54,814 nucleotides of DNA from Arthrobacter subterraneus. GTDB taxonomy: Bacteria > Actinomycetota > Actinomycetes > Actinomycetales > Micrococcaceae. Under the pieces are notes generated by a model. It did no database searches and had not been told where the DNA came from. It saw only the letters and a program-made list of their open reading frames with translations. Positions 1 through 8,554 of the stretch are shown in pieces; position 1 is the stretch's first letter, and each line of letters starts with the position of its first letter. The translations under genes were made by a program, and so were the position numbers. The stretch is taken from positions 1 through 54,814 of the forward strand of contig NZ_FNDT01000018.1 of assembly GCF_900099735.1 (NCBI RefSeq), written 5' to 3'.

Positions 1-14
1 AACGAGGACAAACG

Positions 15-38
15 GGCTCTTCGGACATGCGGTGGGGG
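15..38. repeat. Left terminal inverted repeat of the ISL3-type IS
   Basis: 24 bp, matching the reverse complement of 1451-1474 except at one position (base 15 of the repeat). Confidence 0.9.
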
Positions 39-128
39 TGAGGCTCGCCGGGTGATGGTCGGCGGGTAGGGGTCGAGGTCCCCGAGGATCAGTAGCGCCA
101 ACTGCTGATCCATCACGAGGACCTCGAC

Positions 129-1448
129 GTGCTTCACCCTACTTCGGGGTGCGCTGACGCGCGCTCTGCCGCTGATCCGTGTTACCGCTGCGATCTGCTG
201 GTCGGTCTCGACGGCGTCCATGTCGAGCACGTTGACCGCCGCGACGGGCTGCTGATCGTCACCGTTTCGACACCGGCGGCGCCGACCGGGTGCCCGTTGT
301 GCGGGGTCGTGGCGATCGGTCGAGGGCGCCGCCGTCGAGTGTTGCATGACGTGCCGGGCGTGACGCGGGTGCGGATCGTCTGGCGGCAACGGGTCTGGCG
401 ATGCGGCGACGTGGGCTGTGCCAAGAAGACGTTCGTGGAGCAGCTTCCCTCGCTGGTCGCTCGGCGCGGGTCGCTCACAAGGCGAGCCGTCGACTGGGCG
501 ATCGGGCAGCTGCGCCGCGAGCACGCCACGATCGAAGGACTACGTCGTCAGCTCGGGACATCGTGGAAGACGGTGTGGCGGGCTGTTGAGCCTGAACTGG
601 TGCGGTTGGCAGCCGACGAGTCCCGGTTCGAGAACGTGACCACGCTCGGCGTCGACGAGCACATCTGGCATCACGTCGACCACCGCAAGCGGGGCCCGAA
701 GGAACTGACCGGCATGGTCGACCTCAGCCGCGACAGCACCGGGAAGACGCGGGCCAGGCTGCTCGACCTCGTGCCGGGCAGATCGGGGAAGGCATACGCG
801 TCCTGGCTCAGCGAGCGGGGCGAAGCGTTCCGAAAGAACGTGAAGGTGGCGGCGCTGGACCCGTTCGCGGGCTACAAGACTGCGATCGATGACACGCTCG
901 AAGACGCGGTCGCTGTGCTGGACGCGTTCCATGTCGTCAAGCTCGGCACCGCCGCCGTCGACGAGGTCCGCCGCCGCGTCCAGCAAGACACCCTCGGGCA
1001 TCGCGGTCGGAAGGGCGACCCGCTCTACGGGATTCAGACCATCCTCCGTGCCGGGGCCGAGAACCTCACCGACAAGCAGCGGATCCGGCTGACCGCGGCA
1101 ATCGAGGCCGATCCTGCGCACGACGAGGTGTTCGTCGCGTGGCAGTGCGCACAGCAGCTGCGCTCTGCCTACCACGCGAAGGACCTGACCGAGGGGCGGC
1201 GGATCGCCGAGAGGGTGGTCGACACGTTCCACACCTGCCCGATCCCCGAGATCGCCCGCCTCGGCCGCACCCTCCGCCGCTGGCGTTCAGCGTTCCTGGC
1301 GTACTTCACCACGAGCCGCGCGAACAACGGCGGCACCGAGGCGATCAACGGGATCATCGAGCTCCACCGCCGCCTCGCCCGCGGCTATCGCAACCGCGAG
1401 AACTACCGCCTCCGCATGCTCCTCACCGCCGGCGGACTCACCCCATGA
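129..1448 (+). CDS. ISL3-family transposase
   Basis: 439-aa DDE transposase that would cut and join the IS ends. The N-terminus has a zinc-finger pattern (CPLCG, then CGDVGC) followed by a helix-turn-helix region near residue 130. The DDE residues are recognisable: an Asp in GVDEH, an Asp in ALDPFAGY, and a Glu in the C-terminal GGTEAINGIIE. The length is normal for actinobacterial ISL3 transposases and the frame is intact, so it is probably functional. The stop lies just inside the right inverted repeat, as expected for this family. An earlier or later start is possible because no strong ribosome-binding site was seen. Confidence 0.93.
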   Translation: MLHPTSGCADARSAADPCYRCDLLVGLDGVHVEHVDRRDGLLIVTVSTPAAPTGCPLCGVVAIGRGRRRRVLHDVPGVTRVRIVWRQRVWRCGDVGCAKKTFVEQLPSLVARRGSLTRRAVDWAIGQLRREHATIEGLRRQLGTSWKTVWRAVEPELVRLAADESRFENVTTLGVDEHIWHHVDHRKRGPKELTGMVDLSRDSTGKTRARLLDLVPGRSGKAYASWLSERGEAFRKNVKVAALDPFAGYKTAIDDTLEDAVAVLDAFHVVKLGTAAVDEVRRRVQQDTLGHRGRKGDPLYGIQTILRAGAENLTDKQRIRLTAAIEADPAHDEVFVAWQCAQQLRSAYHAKDLTEGRRIAERVVDTFHTCPIPEIARLGRTLRRWRSAFLAYFTTSRANNGGTEAINGIIELHRRLARGYRNRENYRLRMLLTAGGLTP

Positions 1449-1450
1449 CC

Positions 1451-1474
1451 CCCCCACCGGATGTCCGAAGAGCC
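1451..1474. repeat. Right terminal inverted repeat of the ISL3-type IS
   Basis: 24 bp, inverted copy of 15-38 with one mismatch. Confidence 0.9.
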
Positions 1475-2313
1475 ACGTATCCACCGTCGGCAAGCGCGCA
1501 GGCCTCGCACCCGGCACGCGTTCGGGGCTCTGGGCACACATGGCCGCAGCCATCGACGCGCTCCAGCCCGATTGGGTCGTCATCGAGAACGTCCGCGGGC
1601 TGCTGTCCTCACCCGCAACGCGGCCACCCGCACAAGGAGACGACCATGACGGACGCAACCCAGGCGATGCAACCCCCGACGGCGCAACCCTTCGCGGCAT
1701 GGAACGCGACCCGTGGCATCTGGGAGACAACGCAACTCGACCTCTACGGGCTCTCGGCGCCGTTCTCGGCGATCTGGCCGACCTGCGGCTGGATGCGCGA
1801 TGGATCGGCCTACCGGCTTCCCTTGTCGGCGCTCCTCACCAACGCTTCCGCATCTTCGCCCTCGCCCGGCGCACTGTTCCGCACCCCGCTGGCGACCGAC
1901 TCATCGCGCGGCGGGGAGACCCTCGACCAGGTGCGAGCACGACGAGGGACGATCGCGCTGTCGCACCAGATCATCGACTTCGCGCTCCACGGACCGGCTG
2001 GCTCACCGAGCAGGAGAGCCGAGTCGGAGACGCTGTGGTCCCTGATCGACGGACTGTTCAGCGCTGGGGACGCTACGCCGGCGCCATCGCCCGGTGGGAA
2101 CACATCACCGGACGGCCAGCGCCAGCGCCAGCCCTCCTGAACGACGCGGACGGCCCCCGCCCAGCACCCGCGTTCGTGGAGTGGCTCATGGGCTTGCCGA
2201 TCAGCTGGGTAACCGACAGTGGCGAACTGACACAGAACCAGCAGGTCACCGCGCTCGGGAACGGGGTCCTGCCTCTCCAAGCGACGTCGGCGCTATCGAT
2301 GTTGGTCCCGTAG
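1475..2313 (+). pseudogene. C5-cytosine DNA methyltransferase, 5'-truncated by the IS
   Basis: The frame is open from the IS border to a TAG at 2311. It encodes the later part of a Dcm-type methyltransferase: the ENV motif IV (VVIENVRGLL), motif VIII-like VGAPHQRFRIFALA, and the motif IX/X end (WLMGLPISWVT, then TALGNGVLPLQA). The N-terminal SAM-binding motif I and the catalytic PC motif are absent, so the remnant cannot methylate DNA. An internal ATG at 1540 could start translation but would not restore the missing motifs. Such orphan methyltransferases are common on actinobacterial conjugative elements and phages, where they protect DNA from host restriction. The missing 5' part should lie left of the IS, or is deleted. 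Confidence 0.85.
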
Positions 2314-2341
2314 GCGTGGGCGTAGTTCTCTGATGCGATGC

Positions 2342-3637
2342 TCAGTGCTCCCGCGGGGCGAATATGGGTGTTTCCTGGTGGCGAATGCCGTAGCGCGTTC
2401 CGAGGCGTTCAGCCACTCGATCGATCGCCGCATCCGGCACACCAAGTTGGGCGATCAACACCAGGGTGATTACGATCCAGTTCGCGTCCCGAATACTGCG
2501 CAGGAGTTCACTCTCCTTCCAGATGCTCACTCCGCCGGGAAGTCCAGGAGCTGCGTGGGCGATCCCGTTCCTCGCCTTGAGGAATAGCTTGATCCACTCA
2601 TCCGTACGAACGCGGGAGAGTCCCCACTTCTCGGGCGCTATATCCTCGATCAGGCTCTCAACCTTCGAGCGGAATGTTGTCCTGTGCAGTTCCCCCTTTA
2701 ATCTTGCGATCGCGTCGCGCTGAGCCTGGTTCGTGCCATCGAGTGAGTTCAGGGCAGCAACGATCGGCTCAGCGTCCTCCTGACTCAGCAGAGGTCGAGG
2801 ATCGCACAGGCCGGCCGTGGCCAGCGCCTCTATCGCGGCGGCGCTCAGAACCGCATCAGCTTCGACGTATCCAGGCTGGTAGCGCAGGCCCGCGATGATC
2901 TGCGTGACCGGAAGCAACTCGTCACGGGCCTTCCACCACCCGTCGATCACTCGCTGAGTCTGATCGCTGACGAAGCGGAGTGAGAACTCAATTGGTTTCC
3001 GCGTCTTGCCGTTGAACGGCTTGTACTTGTCCCTACCGAAAACCCGAACATCATTCCCTGAGCGATCGGTCAGTGTCAGGCTTGTTCGACTGCAAGGCTG
3101 GTCGGCTGCAAACGTGAGTAGGTCCTGGAATGTGGTGAGCTGTGTCTCGAACGCCTCCAAGGGGACGGGTGCATCTGCGGAAAGCGTGATGGCCGTGGCG
3201 CGACAAGGAAGCTCCGCTCGCATCTCAGCAACATCGTCGAGGGCTGGGAAGACGAGAGCTTGATGGGCGTCCCGCGCAGCGCCGTCTTCTGGTCGATATG
3301 TGCACGCGGAGGCGAGGTGCTCAAAGTTGGCCGTGGCAGACACGTACTCTGCGTCCATCTCCACTGATCCAATTCTCAGTTCGTCCACGCGAAGACCGAG
3401 GTCGCCGTCGATCGCGAATACCGAACCCCGTATCAGTGCCGGTTCGCCGTCGAGAGTAGTACTGAGGGTGCGTTGTCCAGGCTGCCCGGTGACTCCCGAG
3501 AAATTCCCGGGTGCTTTCAGTATCCAGCGATCGCTCCTCGCCACGAGTTCGGCAATGCCGTCGCGAGCTCCACTCGAGAGAGATACAAAGTCTATGGCCG
3601 GGTCGGGCCATTGAAAGGTGGAAGCGTACAAGGGCAT
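2342..3637 (-). CDS. ApeA-like HEPN-domain protein (probable abortive-infection effector)
   Basis: 431 aa. The C-terminal third is helical and carries the HEPN RNase signature R-x4-H (R356 to H361, in RNGIAH). The N-terminal half is a beta-rich region resembling the ApeA N-terminal domain. ApeA-type proteins are known anti-phage factors whose HEPN domain is thought to cleave RNA on infection. Here the gene is the last of the minus-strand restriction operon, starting 9 nt after the Res stop codon, so it is probably co-transcribed. This suggests a suicide backup if restriction fails (inference). The family call rests on the HEPN motif and overall organisation, not on a search. No terminator is evident in the 28 nt beyond its stop. 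Confidence 0.75.
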   Translation of the reverse strand: MPLYASTFQWPDPAIDFVSLSSGARDGIAELVARSDRWILKAPGNFSGVTGQPGQRTLSTTLDGEPALIRGSVFAIDGDLGLRVDELRIGSVEMDAEYVSATANFEHLASACTYRPEDGAARDAHQALVFPALDDVAEMRAELPCRATAITLSADAPVPLEAFETQLTTFQDLLTFAADQPCSRTSLTLTDRSGNDVRVFGRDKYKPFNGKTRKPIEFSLRFVSDQTQRVIDGWWKARDELLPVTQIIAGLRYQPGYVEADAVLSAAAIEALATAGLCDPRPLLSQEDAEPIVAALNSLDGTNQAQRDAIARLKGELHRTTFRSKVESLIEDIAPEKWGLSRVRTDEWIKLFLKARNGIAHAAPGLPGGVSIWKESELLRSIRDANWIVITLVLIAQLGVPDAAIDRVAERLGTRYGIRHQETPIFAPREH

Positions 3638-3646
3638 GAGGTAGAC

Positions 3647-6600
3647 CTACGCCGTGACGAGCTGCATCAGCTCGGTGTAGTCGGTCACCACGTCGTAGGT
3701 GACGTCATTGCCGTTCTTCTCGCTGAGGGAAGCGAAGAACTTGCGGGCACACTCGATCTTGGCGTCCTCGACGCCCTTGAGTTGCAGTGTGGACAGCGAG
3801 CCCTTGGTCTCTGCGACGAAGTAGACGTGCTTCACGCTGCCCTCGGTGAACGCGATGGCCCAGTCCGGGTTGTAGTCGCCGACCGGTGTGGGGATGAAGA
3901 ACCCTCGCGGGAGCTTCGCGTAAACGGCGACCTCGTGGCTGGTGTCGAGTTCGGTGACGAACTCTCGCTCGATCTTGGAGTCGGTGACCACGTAGTCGTA
4001 GACGTGCTTCTTGAGCTTCGACCCGGCCTTCGAGAAGTCTTGGGCCGTCTGGTTCTCGGTGAAGATCGCGGAGTCGAAGCGGTCTTCGAGAGCGTCATAT
4101 GCGAGGTGCTCGACGATGACGGTGGCCTTCTGCTCGTTGATGAGCCGGGCTGCCTCGGTGATGAACTGCTCGGGGTTGAGACGGAACTTGGCGAACGTTC
4201 CTGGCGTGACGCCGCGGAGGATCGCTGCGACCGTGCGACGGGTGAGCTGGGTCTTCTCTGTGATCTCGCCCAGCAGGTCGTACTTCACCTGCGAGCCTGC
4301 GCTGACGGTTTCGGTGTGCGTCTGCGTGGTCTGCACCGCGAAGCCGGAGCCGCTGGTCAGGTCGTCCGCCTCCAACTGCTCGCGCTGCTGGCCGGCTTGC
4401 ACGACGTATTGCAGCGCGGCGACATTGAGGTGCTTGTCGAGGTGGTCGATCGCCTTGCGGATCAGTTCACCGGAGTCGAACTCAACCTGGTAGACGGCGC
4501 GGTGGTTGATCCTGCCCCACAGGGCCTGGAACTCCTTGCGAGCAAAGTTGGCCTCGTTCAGCGGTATCTTCTTCGGCTTGCGGTCATCGGTGGGCACCGG
4601 CAGGTCCAGGTAGAGAACGTCAATCAGCGGCCACACGAAGTCGATGACAGGCTTGAGTACCTCAGAGGTCGGAGCGGCGAGTGTCCCGTCTTCCTTGGCC
4701 TGCTTGTAGGCGTCGGAGATGGTGTCGTCGTCGTTCACGTAGTCGTTCTTAACCAGGTACTTGTAGAGCGCCTGGGCGACGGCTTCCTCGATGACCGACT
4801 CGCCCGAGAGGGTCTGGATGGTCTTGCCGACGAAGAACGTGACGCTGGCCTTGCGCGGCCGGGCGGCGAGCGACTCGGAGATTTCGCGTTGGAGGCCGGT
4901 CACGAAGTCGGTGTAGGACTCGTCAGTGACGACGGTCAACTCGTTGATGTCGTGCACCGTGACGGGGTTGTCCATCCGCTCCCCGTGCTGGTCAACGGCC
5001 AGCCGGAGCCCGCGCCCGATCTCCTGGCGACGGGAGACGGTGTTGTCGCTCTTCTTGAGCATGCCCATGACGAACACGTTGGGGTTGTCCCAGCCCTCGC
5101 GCAGCGCCGAGTGGGAGAAGATGAATCGGACGGGTTCGGTGAAGGACAGCAGGCGTTCCTTGTCTTTGAGGATCAGGTCGTAGGCGTCGGTGTCCGTGGA
5201 CTGGCCCTTGTCGTCGCCCCGGCCGGAGACCTTGCCGTCGATCTGGTGCTTGGTCTTCTTGTCGATGGAGAAGTAGCCCTCGTGCACCTGCCGCACGTCG
5301 TCGCGGCGCAAGTAGGTCTGGTACTCCTCGGTCGCCGCGTCGATGGCGAGTTCGCCGAGCACCTCGTCACGGATCGCGGCGTACTCCTCCTCAAACATCC
5401 GCGCATAGTCGCCAAGAGTGTCCTCACGGCTGTAGTCGCGGTACTTGGCGACCTCGTCGATGAAGAACAACGAGAGCACCTTGACGCCCTGGCTGAACAG
5501 CTCGCGTTCCTTGTCCAGATGGGCGCGAACGACCTCGCGAATCTGGATGCGTCGCTTGGTCTCCTCGGTGACGTCCCGGTCGGCAAGCTGCCCAGCCACG
5601 ACCACATCGCCGTTGCTCAGCTCGAGCACGTCCCGGTTCGCGTCAACCTCAGTGATGAACAGCCCCTTGTATGCCTCGATTCCGTTCGAGACATCGTGAA
5701 GGTTCGTTCCCACGTCGAGGCGCTTGACCTGTCGCCTGATGCCGGTTACCGTATGCACCTCGATCTCGACCCGCGCGCGTGGCTTGGCGCCCTTCGCGAT
5801 CTCGATGGAGTCGAGGTACAGGTAGGCAGTCGATCCAGCGAGACCCTTCACGGTGATGCCCCGCACCGCGATCTTCTTCACCAGCTTCTGGTTGTAGGCG
5901 TCCAGCGCGTCGAGCCGGTGCACCTTGGTGTGATCGACCTTGTGCGTAGCGGAGTACCGCAGCAGCATCAGCGCGTTGAACCGTGACAGCGCTTCCAGCG
6001 ACTTGGGCGCTCCGATCTTCTGCGGCTCGTCAATGATCACGATAGGGCGGTTGGCGCTGATGACATCGATCGGACGGCGCGACTGGAAGTCATCGAGTTC
6101 GTCGTAGATGCGGCGGTTGTCCTTACCGGTGGCGTTGAACGCCTGGATGTTGATGATCATCACCTGCACGCCAGCATCGGAGCTGAACCGCTCCAACTCG
6201 TGCAGCTGCGATGAGTTGTAGATGAACGAACGCGGCTTGGTGCCGTAGAGCTGCTGGAAGTGCTCGGCTGTCACGTCGAATGATTTCTTCACGCCCTCGC
6301 GGATCGCGACCGACGGCACCACGATGATGTACTTCGACCAGCCGTACCGCTTGTGCAGCTCCATGATCGTCTTAATGTAAACGTAGGTCTTACCGGTACC
6401 GGTCTCCATCTCCACATCAAGGTTCGGGGCACCCGGCGCGGCGGCGCTGGAAGCGAGTTTCGCCGACAGCGGGAGGTTCCGCGACCGCTGCACCGCGTGC
6501 ACGTTCTCCAGCAGTTGCGCTCCCGACAGGACGATCTCGGCGTTGCGCAAGCCTGCGTCCGGGCGCTCCTCCGCCTCGAACAGTGCCGGGGCGGTCACGG

Positions 6601-6724
6601 GGCTGACCTTGCCGGGGTCGATCCGGTAGGAGATGCCGTCATGCTTCGGTTGCCCGGCGAAGGTCTCGACGACAGCATCGACGGCATCGGTCTGGTACTG
6701 CTGGACCTTGAACTGGAGCTTCAT
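3647..6724 (-). CDS. Type III restriction-like Res subunit (SF2 helicase with C-terminal PD-(D/E)XK nuclease)
   Basis: 1,025 aa from the ATG at 6724, which follows AGAAAG; the open frame continues upstream but without family-like sequence. The start MKLQFKVQQYQTDAV is typical of Type III Res proteins. Walker A is ETGTGKT (about 107-113) and a DEAD-type motif is VIIDEPQKIG. Helicase motif VI is GRGLRL, following RRQEI. Near the C-terminus NPDW followed by VAETKGS fits the PD and ExK residues of a PD-(D/E)XK endonuclease. Type III Res acts only with a Mod subunit, and two mod genes lie upstream in the same operon. A gap of 76 nt separates it from the AlbA-type gene. Confidence 0.9.
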   Translation of the reverse strand: MKLQFKVQQYQTDAVDAVVETFAGQPKHDGISYRIDPGKVSPVTAPALFEAEERPDAGLRNAEIVLSGAQLLENVHAVQRSRNLPLSAKLASSAAAPGAPNLDVEMETGTGKTYVYIKTIMELHKRYGWSKYIIVVPSVAIREGVKKSFDVTAEHFQQLYGTKPRSFIYNSSQLHELERFSSDAGVQVMIINIQAFNATGKDNRRIYDELDDFQSRRPIDVISANRPIVIIDEPQKIGAPKSLEALSRFNALMLLRYSATHKVDHTKVHRLDALDAYNQKLVKKIAVRGITVKGLAGSTAYLYLDSIEIAKGAKPRARVEIEVHTVTGIRRQVKRLDVGTNLHDVSNGIEAYKGLFITEVDANRDVLELSNGDVVVAGQLADRDVTEETKRRIQIREVVRAHLDKERELFSQGVKVLSLFFIDEVAKYRDYSREDTLGDYARMFEEEYAAIRDEVLGELAIDAATEEYQTYLRRDDVRQVHEGYFSIDKKTKHQIDGKVSGRGDDKGQSTDTDAYDLILKDKERLLSFTEPVRFIFSHSALREGWDNPNVFVMGMLKKSDNTVSRRQEIGRGLRLAVDQHGERMDNPVTVHDINELTVVTDESYTDFVTGLQREISESLAARPRKASVTFFVGKTIQTLSGESVIEEAVAQALYKYLVKNDYVNDDDTISDAYKQAKEDGTLAAPTSEVLKPVIDFVWPLIDVLYLDLPVPTDDRKPKKIPLNEANFARKEFQALWGRINHRAVYQVEFDSGELIRKAIDHLDKHLNVAALQYVVQAGQQREQLEADDLTSGSGFAVQTTQTHTETVSAGSQVKYDLLGEITEKTQLTRRTVAAILRGVTPGTFAKFRLNPEQFITEAARLINEQKATVIVEHLAYDALEDRFDSAIFTENQTAQDFSKAGSKLKKHVYDYVVTDSKIEREFVTELDTSHEVAVYAKLPRGFFIPTPVGDYNPDWAIAFTEGSVKHVYFVAETKGSLSTLQLKGVEDAKIECARKFFASLSEKNGNDVTYDVVTDYTELMQLVTA

Positions 6725-6800
6725 CGAGTGTCTTTCTTTCTGCAACCGTCGCTGTTCGTCGTCGCTGCTAGAAGGGTGCGGGCGGTGTGGATGCCTGTGT

Positions 6801-8546
6801 TCATGCTGATCCTGGCCCTCTCGCGTCGTCGCTGTCGCCGTCATCCTTCTTGCCGATGGGTTCGGACTGTGCGTCTTCGTCGCCTGCGTAAGAAAGCTCC
6901 CAGCGTGGCTTCGTGCGGGTGCCCCGGTTGACGATGACACCGTGGCGCCGCAGCTTGGTCAGGAGGTTCGTGATCTTGGTTGCCTTCTGCTGCTCGGTGA
7001 GCGCTTCGCTGAGCGCCGGCCGGAGCAGCGCCTCCACATCGCTGCGGTCTGCGTGGCCCTGAGCGCGGAGGAAGTCGGTGAGGAGCGTGGCGTAGTGCAC
7101 GTCGGCCTGGAGGCGGGTGCGGATGTAGTCAGCCATCGCCCCGGTCGCAGCAGCGACACGAGGAGTGATCCGGCGGTGGGGCTTTCGGCCCTCGATCAAC
7201 CCGACTCTGCGCAGGTGGCGGGCAGCCTTCTCGCTGATGTCGAGCCCCTTCTGAACCCGGTCCAAAGCGAGCACGTCTTCGAGCGGGAGATCGGTGCGGA
7301 CCATGAGCAGCTGAGAGTAGGACTCGTCGATCACAGCGCCTGGGATCGTGAGCTTCACCTCGCCGGTGGTGCTGAGATCGTAGTCGGGCAGCGGTAGGAA
7401 ACGACGCACCTGGTCCTGCACCATCCGATGGATTCCGTAGCCCATCTGGTCGATGAGGTTCAGCTCCGTCATTGCCTCCACGAGGAACGGGTTTCGGTAC
7501 TGACGCGGAGTGCGCTCGTCGAGGGCATAGTCGTCGGGTGCGCCGTCGAAGAACTCGCCCACACTCTCGAAGACGATGCGGTCGGCGTGCTCGGTGACGA
7601 TGATCCGGGAGTTCTGCGTGTAGTCCTGGTGTGCGATGCAGTTGTAGAGCGCTTCGAGCAGGCTGCGCTCGTCGTACTTGCTGATCTCTCGATAGATCAG
7701 CTCGTCAGGTGGCAGGAGCCGGAGCTGCACGTTACGAATCCGCTTCGCCAGCGCCGTCGTGTTCAACAGGAATGGCAGCCGGAAGTGCTCGTTCGCCCGC
7801 TGCTCGCCAACGAGCTTCCAGGTCATCTGCGCAGGGTGCGGAGTCAGCAGATGCGTCGAGGTGTCGGCGCCAAGCAGGAGGAGCGCGGCCCGCGTGATCT
7901 GGCCATCGCGGGTCAACCGTGCCTTGGACAAGAAGGTCGCGTCATCCCATGCGTCAACGTCGGCGGCAGGGATACGAGGCGAGTACCGTTCAGCAAACCC
8001 TTGACGTGCGCGGACGATCGCCGCTGTATCGAGGTGAGCGAGTGTGGCTTCAGGTACGACGACCGCCGACCAGTCCGCGCTGATCGTCTGCCGCCGAATC
8101 TCATCCAACTTGTCCAGCGAGAGCGGCACCAGGCTCTCACCTGCACGGGCGCGGTAGTCGCCCTTCCACGAGATCGGGATGCCGCGGCGCGCCGCTGGCA
8201 CCTCCAGAAGCACCATGCGCATGCCGGAGTGCATGACCTCGTAGACCTCACGAACAGTCAGCCCCTGGTCGATCGACTGGTGGATGTGATGCTTCAATGC
8301 CTGACGCTGCTGCACGTCGATGAGATGCGTCGTGCCGACCACCTGCCGAGCGTTCGAGACGCCGAACACGAGCCACCCCGAAGCCAGCCCGCGCAGGTTT
8401 GCCTCGTTGCTCAGCGCCGAGACGTACTCACCGGTCTTGTCCGCAGAGAACTGCCGTGCAGCCTCCTTGAACTCGACAACCTCGTTCTCCCAACCAGCCA
8501 ACAGCCGGTCGAGGAGTTCGGTGAGTTCGTCGCTCGTCAAGGTCAT
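6801..8546 (-). CDS. AlbA_2/Schlafen-type DNA-binding domain plus GHKL-like ATPase protein
   Basis: 581 aa. The N-terminus (ENEVVEFKEA and following about 110 residues) matches the AlbA_2 putative DNA-binding domain. The centre (about 290-400: EALYNCIAHQDY, later MGYGIHRM) matches the associated ATP-binding region of the GHKL type. The C-terminus holds a winged-helix-like part and an acidic tail. It starts 9 nt after the Mod A stop with GAGGAAC upstream. Proteins of this type occur next to restriction systems, but their role there is not settled. It could be an ATP-dependent regulator or accessory of the Mod/Res complex, or a separate defence factor. Confidence 0.82.
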   Translation of the reverse strand: MTLTSDELTELLDRLLAGWENEVVEFKEAARQFSADKTGEYVSALSNEANLRGLASGWLVFGVSNARQVVGTTHLIDVQQRQALKHHIHQSIDQGLTVREVYEVMHSGMRMVLLEVPAARRGIPISWKGDYRARAGESLVPLSLDKLDEIRRQTISADWSAVVVPEATLAHLDTAAIVRARQGFAERYSPRIPAADVDAWDDATFLSKARLTRDGQITRAALLLLGADTSTHLLTPHPAQMTWKLVGEQRANEHFRLPFLLNTTALAKRIRNVQLRLLPPDELIYREISKYDERSLLEALYNCIAHQDYTQNSRIIVTEHADRIVFESVGEFFDGAPDDYALDERTPRQYRNPFLVEAMTELNLIDQMGYGIHRMVQDQVRRFLPLPDYDLSTTGEVKLTIPGAVIDESYSQLLMVRTDLPLEDVLALDRVQKGLDISEKAARHLRRVGLIEGRKPHRRITPRVAAATGAMADYIRTRLQADVHYATLLTDFLRAQGHADRSDVEALLRPALSEALTEQQKATKITNLLTKLRRHGVIVNRGTRTKPRWELSYAGDEDAQSEPIGKKDDGDSDDARGPGSA

Positions 8547-8554
8547 GTCGTTCC

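Larger units (their letters stand above)
15..1474 (+). mobile_element. ISL3-family insertion sequence, complete
   Basis: A 1,460-bp element bounded by 24-bp inverted repeats that differ at one position, with one long transposase gene filling the interior. The tips read GGCTCTTCGGACAT. No 8-bp target duplication is visible: the left flank 7-14 is GACAAACG and the right flank 1475-1482 is ACGTATCC. Either the element has rearranged with another copy or one flank was deleted. The DNA to the right is a methyltransferase gene lacking its 5' part, so the insertion marks the break point. Confidence 0.9.

Noticed and set aside
1139..2140. Plus-strand frame spanning the IS right end and the methyltransferase remnant
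   Set aside because: It is out of frame with both the transposase and the methyltransferase motifs.
3473..5986. Long plus-strand open frame (837 codons) opposite the Res gene
   Set aside because: Composition is that of antisense of a high-GC gene (Val/Leu/Asp/Gly-rich), no domain, and the minus strand has clear motifs throughout.
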